Source of the DNA: Curtobacterium sp. 9128
GTDB lineage: Bacteria; Actinomycetota; Actinomycetes; Actinomycetales; Microbacteriaceae
NCBI RefSeq assembly: GCF_007673775.1
Contig: NZ_VEAF01000003.1
Span: 492,989-556,988, forward strand
DNA length: 64,000 nt
Reading direction: 5' to 3'
Part shown: one piece after another, positions 57,869 through 64,000 of the stretch
Layout of the letters: the number at the start of each line of letters is the position of its first letter
How positions within the stretch are numbered: position 1 is the stretch's first letter
Program-made: the position numbers and the translations under genes
The notes under the pieces: generated by a model
The model's input: only the letters and a program-made list of their open reading frames with translations
Told to the model about the DNA's origin: nothing
Databases searched by the model: none

Positions 57869-59695
57869 ATGCGAAACGCGACCACCGCTCTGCGGACCCC
57901 CTGGCGGCGGGTCCTCGCCGTCCTCCTCCTCGTCGTCGCGATGACGGCCGCGCTCATCGCGGTCGGGACCGGGCCGGCCCGAGCCGCGACGACCTGTGCC
58001 GCAGGGTCCCAGATCACCGTCATCGCCCACCCGGACGACGACCTGTTCTTCATGAACCCTGACATCCTGGGCAAGGTCTCGGCAGCCGGCTGGTGCACCA
58101 CGACGGTGTACGTGACCTCCGGCGACGCGGGCCTCGGCAGCTCCTACTCGACCGCGCGGGAGTCGGGGATCAAGGCCGCCTACGCGAAGATGACCGGCAC
58201 GGCGAACCGGTGGACATCGGCGCGCCAGACGGCCGGCGGTCACTCGGTCCTGCGGGCCACGCTCAAGGCCCTGCCGCGTGTGCAGCTCGTCTTCCTCCGT
58301 CTGCCGGACGGCAACATCGACGGCACCGGGTTCGGCGCCACCGGGTCCGAGAGCATGGAACAGCTCATGACCGGGTGGATCTCGACGATGACCACGGTGG
58401 ACTCCTCGCCGCAGACCTACACGGAGCAGGGCATCGTCGACACCATCGGCGCGCTCCTGACCAAGGCCGCGCCGACGGTCATCCGGACGCAGGACTCCGT
58501 CCACGCCTTCGGGTCGGACGACGACCACAGCGACCACCACGCCGTCGGGCAGCTGACCCTCCGTGCGCGCGACGCCGTCGCCCCGACCGTGCCGATCACG
58601 CCCTACCTCGGGTACCCGACCGTCCAACTGCCGACGAACGTCTCCGGCGCCGACCTCGCCGCCAAGTCGGCGGCCTACTACACCTACGCCCCGTACGACT
58701 CGCAGATCTGCCAGACCGCGAGCGCCTGCGCCGGGAAGCCGGAGGAGCAGTGGCTGCCGCGCCAGCACCCGGTCGCCGACCTCACACCGCCGAGCGGTGG
58801 CGGCAGCGGCCCGGGTGCTGCCGACGGCAACGCCGCCGCGGCTGCCGTGGTGACCGCGTCCTCGCAGAACACCGCGGACGGGCAGGGCGCCGTCAAGGCC
58901 ACGGACGGCGTCGTCGACGGCTACCCGGGGAACGCCTCCGCCGAGTGGGCGTCCCAGGGCGGCGGGGTCGGGACCCGGCTGCAGCTGACCTGGATGGAGC
59001 CGGTCGCGATCGACCGGGTCGTCCTCTTCGACCGGCCGAACAGTGACGACCAGATCACCGCCGGCACGCTCACGTTCTCCGACGGGTCGACCGTGCCGGT
59101 GCCGACGCTCGCCAACGACGGCAGCGCCACCGAGGTCGACTTCACCGCCCGGTCGATCACGAGCCTGCGTCTGACGGTGACGGGCACCAGCGCCACCACG
59201 CGGAACATCGGCCTGGCCGAGCTGCAGGCGTGGACCCCCGGGTCCGGCACGACGACGCCGCCGAGCACGACGCCCGACACCGACCTCGCGCGCAGTGCGA
59301 CCGCGGACGCGTCGTCGGCGAGCTCCGCCACCGGACAGACGGCGGACAAGGCGATCGACGGCGTGGTCGACGGCTACCCCGGCGTGGCCAGCGCCGAGTG
59401 GGCCACGGACGGCGGCGGCGTCGGATCGACACTCCGCCTGACGTGGGGCAGCCCGGTGACCGTGGGCCGCGTCGTGCTGTACGACCGGCCGAACAGCGAC
59501 GACCAGGTCACGAGCGCCACGCTGACCTTCCCGGACGGCAGTTCCGTCCCCGTCGGCACCCTCGACAACGCCGGTGGCGCCACCACGGTGTCGTTCCCGC
59601 CGCGGTCGGTGTCGTCGCTGACCGTCACGGTGACCGGTGTCAGCGGCACGACCAAGAACGTCGGGCTCGCGGAGCTGGAGGCCTTCGGCTCCTGA
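57869..59695 (+). CDS. Secreted PIG-L deacetylase with two C-terminal domains
   Basis: A 608-residue exported protein. Signal peptide with cleavage near GPARA-ATT. The PIG-L (LmbE-like) domain has TVIAHPDDDLFFMNPD (zinc His and catalytic Asp) and SDDDHSDHHAVGQL. From about residue 325 come two discoidin/F5-8-type repeats (each with VVDGYPG, ASAEWA, GGGVG, DRPNSDD and GLAEL), joined by a Thr/Pro linker. It probably removes N-acetyl groups from an extracellular sugar or cell-wall target held by the binding domains. It is divergent from the ArsR gene across 153 bases. Confidence 0.9.
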   Translation: MRNATTALRTPWRRVLAVLLLVVAMTAALIAVGTGPARAATTCAAGSQITVIAHPDDDLFFMNPDILGKVSAAGWCTTTVYVTSGDAGLGSSYSTARESGIKAAYAKMTGTANRWTSARQTAGGHSVLRATLKALPRVQLVFLRLPDGNIDGTGFGATGSESMEQLMTGWISTMTTVDSSPQTYTEQGIVDTIGALLTKAAPTVIRTQDSVHAFGSDDDHSDHHAVGQLTLRARDAVAPTVPITPYLGYPTVQLPTNVSGADLAAKSAAYYTYAPYDSQICQTASACAGKPEEQWLPRQHPVADLTPPSGGGSGPGAADGNAAAAAVVTASSQNTADGQGAVKATDGVVDGYPGNASAEWASQGGGVGTRLQLTWMEPVAIDRVVLFDRPNSDDQITAGTLTFSDGSTVPVPTLANDGSATEVDFTARSITSLRLTVTGTSATTRNIGLAELQAWTPGSGTTTPPSTTPDTDLARSATADASSASSATGQTADKAIDGVVDGYPGVASAEWATDGGGVGSTLRLTWGSPVTVGRVVLYDRPNSDDQVTSATLTFPDGSSVPVGTLDNAGGATTVSFPPRSVSSLTVTVTGVSGTTKNVGLAELEAFGS

Positions 59696-59713
59696 CCGGA
59701 CGTCGAGGAGAGC

Positions 59714-59752
59714 CCGACGGGGTGCGCGGCCACCGGCAGCGCACCCCGTCGG
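59714..59752. terminator. 14-bp hairpin at convergent junction
   Basis: CCGACGGGGTGCGC and GCGCACCCCGTCGG pair perfectly around an 11-base loop, between the convergent deacetylase and reductase-methyltransferase genes. It is unrelated in sequence to the GGACGGGAGGC family. Confidence 0.8.
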
Positions 59753-59766
59753 TCGTTCCGGCGGGT

Positions 59767-61383
59767 TCAGGCCACCGGGTCGGGGCCGATCCGCACGGCA
59801 CGGAGGACGACGTCGTCGACGTGGTGGCCGCTGACCGCGCCGGCCGGGCGGGGCCGGGTCTCGCGGACGTCGACGCGCCAGGCGGGGGAGTCCTCGACCG
59901 CCGCTGCCACGGCGTCGACGCCGACGAAGGCGGCGTGGTCGAACATCCACGTCCCCGCGCCGGGGTCGTGCTCGTGGCCCGAGCCGTGCACGTCGTGGCC
60001 CACGACGAGCAGGGTGCCGCCGTCCGCCACCGCGGCGAGCAGGTTCGCGATGCCGCGCTGGTCCGGGGTGCGGTGGAACGACCCGTACTGCAGTGAGACG
60101 AGGTCGTAGCGGTCGTCGCCGAACGGTGCGAGCCCGTTCGCATCGCCCTGGACCGACGCGACGTCCACGCCGCGGCGCTGCGCTTCGTCACGCACCCGTG
60201 CGAGGGCGGTGCCGGAGACGTCGGCCGCCGTGACCGTCCAGCCGTGCTCGGCGAGCCAGATCGCGTCGGCGCCCTCGCCCGCGCCGACGTCGAGCGCGCG
60301 GCCCGGTGTGAGCCCGGTCACCTCGGCGACCATCGTGCCGTTCGGGTTCGCGCTCCACACCTGCTCGGCGCCGCCGTAGCGAGCGTCCCACTCCTGCTCG
60401 GGTCCGGAGGGCCGCGTACCGGTCTGCACGTCGTCCGCCGCCAGGCTGAACGCGATCTGCGCGCCCACCCAGCTGCCGTGGGCTGCGGCCGGCAGGACCT
60501 GGAGGCCCGGGTCGGTGAGGTTGCCGGCCGCGAAGACACCGTCGACCGACGTCCGTCCGGTGGGGTCGACCTGGACGACGTCACCGAGTCCGCTCGCGTG
60601 CGGCACGGTCGTGATCCCGACGTCGGCGAGCACCTCGGCGCGCGCCCGGAACCCGACGCCGGTCAGGACGGCGTCGGCCGGGAGCGTCCGGCCGTCGACC
60701 AGCTCGATCGACAGCGCCGTCTCCGTGCCGGACGTCACGCGACGGACCGGTGCGACGACGACGGGGACGCCGGAAGCCTCGACCGCGGCGATCGCGGCGG
60801 GGTCGAACCCGGTGTCGTCGTGCACGACGACCGTCAGCCGGTCGGTCAGGTGCCGCATCACCGAGGTCGGGTGCAGGCCCATCGGTGTGACGACGATCTG
60901 CACGACCTGGCGATCACGCACCTCGAAGCCGTGGCAGAACGGGCAGTGGATGACGTCGCGGCCCCAGCGTTCGGCGAGTCCGTCGATCGCGGGCAACTCG
61001 TCGACGATGCCCGTCGCGGCGAGGACCCGCCGTGCCACGAGTTCGTGACCGCCGGACAGGGCGACGTGGAAGCCGTCGTCCTCCTGCCGGACGGACAGGG
61101 CGCGACCACGCAGGACCTCGCCGCCGTAGCTGCGCACCTCGTCGCGGCCGATCTCGCGCAGTGCCCCGGGTGCAGCGCCCTCGCGGCCGAGGTACCCGTG
61201 CATGTGCGCGGCCGGGGCGTTGCGCGGTGTGTCGTCGTCGACGACGACGACGGACCGGCGTTGGCGGACCAGTTGCAGCGCGGCGGCGAGGCCGGCCGCG
61301 GAGCCACCGAGCACCGCGACGTCCACGCGGCGGACGATCGGACGGGCGGGAGCGGGGGAGGAGTGCGACGCGTGATCGGTCAT
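59767..61383 (-). CDS. Thioredoxin-reductase-like/methyltransferase fusion
   Basis: A 538-residue fusion. Residues about 15-320 are an FAD-dependent thioredoxin-reductase-like domain: VAVLGGSAAGLAAALQLV, the redox pair in HCPFCHGFE, and DGVFAAGNLTD. Residues about 330-538 are a class I methyltransferase: ALDVGAGEGADAIWLAEHGW, DLVSLQYGSFHRT and DGGTLLVVGHDV. Such fusions occur in actinobacteria without a defined substrate; detoxification of a reactive or thiol compound is plausible. It is divergent from an XRE-cupin regulator with an inverted repeat between. Confidence 0.9.
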   Translation of the reverse strand: MTDHASHSSPAPARPIVRRVDVAVLGGSAAGLAAALQLVRQRRSVVVVDDDTPRNAPAAHMHGYLGREGAAPGALREIGRDEVRSYGGEVLRGRALSVRQEDDGFHVALSGGHELVARRVLAATGIVDELPAIDGLAERWGRDVIHCPFCHGFEVRDRQVVQIVVTPMGLHPTSVMRHLTDRLTVVVHDDTGFDPAAIAAVEASGVPVVVAPVRRVTSGTETALSIELVDGRTLPADAVLTGVGFRARAEVLADVGITTVPHASGLGDVVQVDPTGRTSVDGVFAAGNLTDPGLQVLPAAAHGSWVGAQIAFSLAADDVQTGTRPSGPEQEWDARYGGAEQVWSANPNGTMVAEVTGLTPGRALDVGAGEGADAIWLAEHGWTVTAADVSGTALARVRDEAQRRGVDVASVQGDANGLAPFGDDRYDLVSLQYGSFHRTPDQRGIANLLAAVADGGTLLVVGHDVHGSGHEHDPGAGTWMFDHAAFVGVDAVAAAVEDSPAWRVDVRETRPRPAGAVSGHHVDDVVLRAVRIGPDPVA

Positions 61384-61423
61384 GGCTCCACGCTAGGAGC
61401 TTCTGCCGGTAACTGGGATACCA

Positions 61424-61440
61424 CTTGCAGGATCAGCAAG
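61424..61440. promoter_or_regulatory. Candidate operator before XRE-cupin gene
   Basis: CTTGC-AGGATCA-GCAAG is a 5-bp inverted repeat in the 77-base divergent gap. It is the likely site for the XRE-cupin regulator. Confidence 0.5.
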
Positions 61441-61460
61441 ATTGCTGCGACGATGTCGGC

Positions 61461-62018
61461 ATGGACGACGTGACCACGGTCGAGCAACTCGCCCGCACCC
61501 GACTCCGGAGCATCCGGGCGACCATGGGGTGGTCGCTCGACGAACTCGCGGCGCGGACCAACCTCAGCCCGTCCACGATCAGCCGAGTCGAGACGGGCAA
61601 GCGGGCGCTCAGCATCGACGTCCTCGTCCCGATCGCCAATGCCCTGCAGGTCAGCCTCGACGTCCTGTTCGAGGCCGACACCGACGACGACGTGGTCATC
61701 CGCCCGGTCCAGCACCGCTCCGGTGGTCGGACGACCTGGCAGCTCAACCGGGTCGACGGGCGCACGGTGGCGATGAAGACCCGACTCGAGCCGGACGCGC
61801 CGCCGCCCACGCAGCGCGTCCACCCGGGGCACGACTGGTTCGTCGTGCTCGAGGGACGGGTCCTGCTCTGGCTCGGCGACCGACGCATCGAGGTCGCGAC
61901 CGGCGAGGCCGCCGAGTTCTCGACGATGACCCCGCACGCGATGACCGCGATCGACGCCCCGGCGGAGCTCATCCAGGTGTTCGACCGCGACGGGCAGCGC
62001 GCACACGTGCACCAGTGA
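61461..62018 (+). CDS. XRE regulator with cupin domain
   Basis: A 185-residue regulator. N-terminal HTH: WSLDELAARTNLSPSTISRV followed by ETGKRALSIDVLVPIANAL. C-terminal cupin: VHPGHDWFVVLEGRVLLWLG and GEAAEFSTMTPHAM, with two His available for a metal. It is divergent from the reductase-methyltransferase fusion and probably controls it and itself. The ligand is unknown. Confidence 0.9.
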   Translation: MDDVTTVEQLARTRLRSIRATMGWSLDELAARTNLSPSTISRVETGKRALSIDVLVPIANALQVSLDVLFEADTDDDVVIRPVQHRSGGRTTWQLNRVDGRTVAMKTRLEPDAPPPTQRVHPGHDWFVVLEGRVLLWLGDRRIEVATGEAAEFSTMTPHAMTAIDAPAELIQVFDRDGQRAHVHQ

Positions 62019-62046
62019 GCCCGCGCGCGGATCGCGTACCCACGGT

Positions 62047-62090
62047 CGGACGGGAGGCACGGTGCCAGCTGGCACCGTGCCTCCCGTCCG
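62047..62090. terminator. 44-bp perfect palindrome at convergent junction
   Basis: Two 22-base arms (62047-62068, 62069-62090) are exact reverse complements without spacer, beginning CGGACGGGAGGCACGGTGCC. It lies between the convergent XRE-cupin and BCCT genes. Confidence 0.88.
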
Positions 62091-62103
62091 TCGCTGGTGG
62101 CGA

Positions 62104-63804
62104 TCAGCGACCGCCGGTCGCGTCCTCGTCCTGCCGTCGACGCGTGCGACGTCGCCACGGCCGACTCAGGCCGGGTCCGACGCCGTGCTCGGCGGGACCG
62201 TCGACCTCGAGGCCGTAGTGCTCACCGACCCGTTCGAGCAGGAGCTCCCGCTCCGCCCGGTCGTAGGCGCGGCGCTCCCGGGTGAACGCGATGAGGGTGG
62301 ACCAGCAGGTCAGCAGCAGGACCACGCTGAACGGCAGCGCCGTGATGATCGCGGCGGTCTTCAGGGCGGTGAGGCCGCCGGTGAGCAGCAGCGCGACGGC
62401 CAGGAGCGCCGTGACCGCGGCGAAGAACACCCGGAGCCAGTTCTTCGGCTCGATGTCGCCGCCGGAGGCGATCATCGCCATCACGAGCGAGCCGGAGTCG
62501 GACGAGGTGACGAAGAACACCCCGATGAGCAGGATCGCGCCGAACGTCAGGACGGCACCGGCCGGCAGTCCGGCGAGGAGCTGGAACAGCGACCCCTCGA
62601 CGTCGACCGAGCCGTCCCTCCCGACCAGCCCGCCGGACCCGTCCAGTTCGCGGTGGATCGCGGCGCCGCCGAGGACCGAGAACCACAGCATGGTCAGCAC
62701 GGTGGGGACGAGCAGGACGCCGAAGACGAACTGGCGGACGGTGCGACCCTTCGAGATGCGGGCGATGAAGACGCCGACGAACGGCGCCCAGGACATCCAC
62801 CAGCCCCAGTAGAAGGTCGTCCAGGCGCCCTGCCACGCCTCGCCGGCCGCGCCCTGCTGGGCGGTGACGTTGAACGAGAGCCCGACGAAGTCCTGCAGGT
62901 ACGCCCCGATCGACTGGACGAAGTCCCGCAGCAGGTACTGCGTCGGCCCGACCACCAGGACGAACAGCAGCAGTGCCGCCGCCAGGAGCAGGTTGAAGTT
63001 CGACAGGATCTTCAAGCCACGGCTCACGCCGGTGACGAGCGAGACGATCGTCAGTGCGGTGATCACAGCGATGATCGCGATCTGGCTGACGGTGCTGCTC
63101 TCGGCGATCCCGGCACTCTCGAGCCCGGCGCCGATCTGGATCACGCCGAGGCCGAGCGACGTCGCGACACCGAACAGCGTGCCGATCAGGGCGATGACGT
63201 CGATCACGTTGCCCCAACCGCTCCTGACCCGGGACCCGAGCAGCGGTTCCAGGGCCCAGCGGATCGACACCGGACGACCACGGCGGTGGATCGCGTAGGC
63301 CAGGGCGAGGCCGAGCACGACGTAGATCGCCCACGCGTGCAGCCCCCAGTGCAGGAACGTCTGGGTCATCGCCTGCTGTGCGAGGGACTGCTCGTCGCCG
63401 GTGACGCCCGGCCGTGGCGAGGCGAAGTGACTGAGCGGCTCGGAGACGCCGTAGAAGACCAGGCCGATGCCCATGCCGGCCGCGAAGAGGAGCGCGAACC
63501 ACGAGCCCGTGGAGAACTCGGGCTCGTCGCGGTCCTTGCCGAGCCTGATGTCACCGAACCTGCTGAAGCCGACGAAGAGCGAGAAGCCGACGAAGAACGC
63601 CGCGACGAGGACGTAGTACCAGCTGAAGTTCCGGACGATGCCGCCCTGCACCGCCGTGAACGTCGCCTCGGCCGAGGACGGGGCGACGAGGGTCCACGCC
63701 ACGAAGCCGAGGACGATGACCGCCGCAGGCCAGAAGACCCAGGTCTCCAGGCGGTGGGTGGTGCTGCGGGGGCCGGGTGGAGCTGACGTTGCCATGCGGA
63801 CCAT
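62104..63804 (-). CDS. BCCT family carrier (choline/betaine type)
   Basis: A 566-residue carrier with about 12 helices. AGMGIGLVFYGVSEPLSHF is the family segment with the Gly-rich ion-substrate region, and TFYWGWWMSWAPFVGVFIAR contains the Trp box. FFVTSSDSGSLVMAMIASGG is also typical. The C-terminal 60 residues are basic and soluble, which in relatives senses osmotic stress. Two starts are possible (ATG 63804 or 63795). It imports choline, glycine betaine, carnitine or a related compound. A 14-bp palindrome lies upstream. Confidence 0.9.
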   Translation of the reverse strand: MVRMATSAPPGPRSTTHRLETWVFWPAAVIVLGFVAWTLVAPSSAEATFTAVQGGIVRNFSWYYVLVAAFFVGFSLFVGFSRFGDIRLGKDRDEPEFSTGSWFALLFAAGMGIGLVFYGVSEPLSHFASPRPGVTGDEQSLAQQAMTQTFLHWGLHAWAIYVVLGLALAYAIHRRGRPVSIRWALEPLLGSRVRSGWGNVIDVIALIGTLFGVATSLGLGVIQIGAGLESAGIAESSTVSQIAIIAVITALTIVSLVTGVSRGLKILSNFNLLLAAALLLFVLVVGPTQYLLRDFVQSIGAYLQDFVGLSFNVTAQQGAAGEAWQGAWTTFYWGWWMSWAPFVGVFIARISKGRTVRQFVFGVLLVPTVLTMLWFSVLGGAAIHRELDGSGGLVGRDGSVDVEGSLFQLLAGLPAGAVLTFGAILLIGVFFVTSSDSGSLVMAMIASGGDIEPKNWLRVFFAAVTALLAVALLLTGGLTALKTAAIITALPFSVVLLLTCWSTLIAFTRERRAYDRAERELLLERVGEHYGLEVDGPAEHGVGPGLSRPWRRRTRRRQDEDATGGR

Positions 63805-63826
63805 CGTGCCTGGGGACGTTGCTGTA

Positions 63827-63840
63827 CACCTGTGCAGGTG
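63827..63840. promoter_or_regulatory. Palindrome before BCCT gene
   Basis: CACCTGTGCAGGTG: perfect 6-bp arms around a TG centre, 23 bases upstream of the ATG at 63804. Candidate operator. Confidence 0.5.
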
Positions 63841-63870
63841 CGCGGACGCCGACCAGTGGCCCGGACAGCA

Positions 63871-63902
63871 CGATGCCCCGTCGCGGGTACGACGGGGCAT
63901 CG
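63871..63902. terminator. 13-bp hairpin
   Basis: CGATGCCCCGTCG and CGACGGGGCATCG pair perfectly around a 6-base loop (CGGGTA). It lies downstream of the partial leftward gene at the window end and upstream of the BCCT gene, so it likely terminates the former. Confidence 0.75.
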
Positions 63903-63933
63903 GCTGTCCAGCTGTCATGCGCAGCTGGAGATC

Positions 63934-63943
63934 GGGGGGGGGG
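63934..63943. repeat. Run of ten G
   Basis: Ten consecutive G residues between the stop of the partial gene and the hairpin. The longest homopolymer noticed in the window. Confidence 0.9.
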
Positions 63944-63945
63944 TG

Positions 63946-64000
63946 TTACTTGATCTTGGCGGTGATGGTGGCGGTGCCGACGAGGAGGCCGCCCTTGACG
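63946..64000 (-). CDS. Partial gene, C-terminus only
   Basis: The last codons of a leftward gene: VKGGLLVGTATITAKIK then TAA. The gene enters from beyond the right edge. The 17 residues alternate hydrophobic and polar positions, like a beta-strand end, but are too few to name a family. Frame choice rests on the uniform G/C third positions and the hairpin that follows. Confidence 0.5.
   Translation of the reverse strand, partial: VKGGLLVGTATITAKIK

Overview
The window is about 70% or more G+C, with dense, often overlapping genes, many GTG starts, several leaderless-looking promoters and many ABC sugar importers and glycosidases. This fits a plant- or soil-associated actinobacterium, most likely of the family Microbacteriaceae (a Curtobacterium-like genome is my best guess, an inference from gene content only). 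I see no tRNA, rRNA, CRISPR array, phage or insertion sequence.

Left third (1-28 kb): carbohydrate use. A four-gene run (28-5556: YihT-like class I aldolase, Asp/Glu-racemase-family protein, clan-D/GH31-like glycosidase, tandem metallo-beta-lactamase-fold protein) is joined by three ATGA overlaps. Next come a ROK sugar kinase, a GmhA-like sugar-phosphate isomerase and a GH38 alpha-mannosidase (5655-10115), then a leftward sugar-binding lipoprotein plus APH-family kinase (10261-12425), then a second GH38-like enzyme (12678-15242). Three promoters in this region carry the same 14-bp operator-like site at the same place just after the -10, so they look like one mannoside regulon; its regulator is not in the window. 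After a small block (MgtC, tautomerase, SDR, TetR) comes a second sugar locus (18500-28003): acetyl esterase, LacI regulator with its own palindrome, binding protein, two permeases, GH42 beta-galactosidase and YicI-like GH31 alpha-xylosidase. Together these fit uptake and trimming of xyloglucan-type oligosaccharides.

Middle (28-42 kb): a CitA/CitB-type two-component system beside a DctA dicarboxylate carrier; an unusual BLUF-TetR fusion that lacks the conserved BLUF glutamine; an ECF sigma factor with a membrane partner; a MmyB-type regulator divergent from a drug-type MFS exporter; a methyltransferase remnant; small membrane proteins and a PAP2 phosphatase.

Right third (42-64 kb): a cell-wall cluster resembling van genes (VanY-like carboxypeptidase, alanine/serine racemase, D-Ala-D-Ala ligase family enzyme, small membrane protein) divergent from an OmpR/histidine-kinase pair; lipoproteins, further two-component proteins and a membrane GT2 glycosyltransferase; a zinc locus (znuACB, Zur and a zinc-type ArsR repressor); a secreted PIG-L deacetylase with duplicated carbohydrate-binding-like domains; a thioredoxin-reductase/methyltransferase fusion divergent from an XRE-cupin regulator; and a BCCT carrier.

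At least four convergent gene junctions carry near-identical long palindromes (conserved arm GGACGGGAGGC), which look like a dispersed bidirectional terminator or repeat family.
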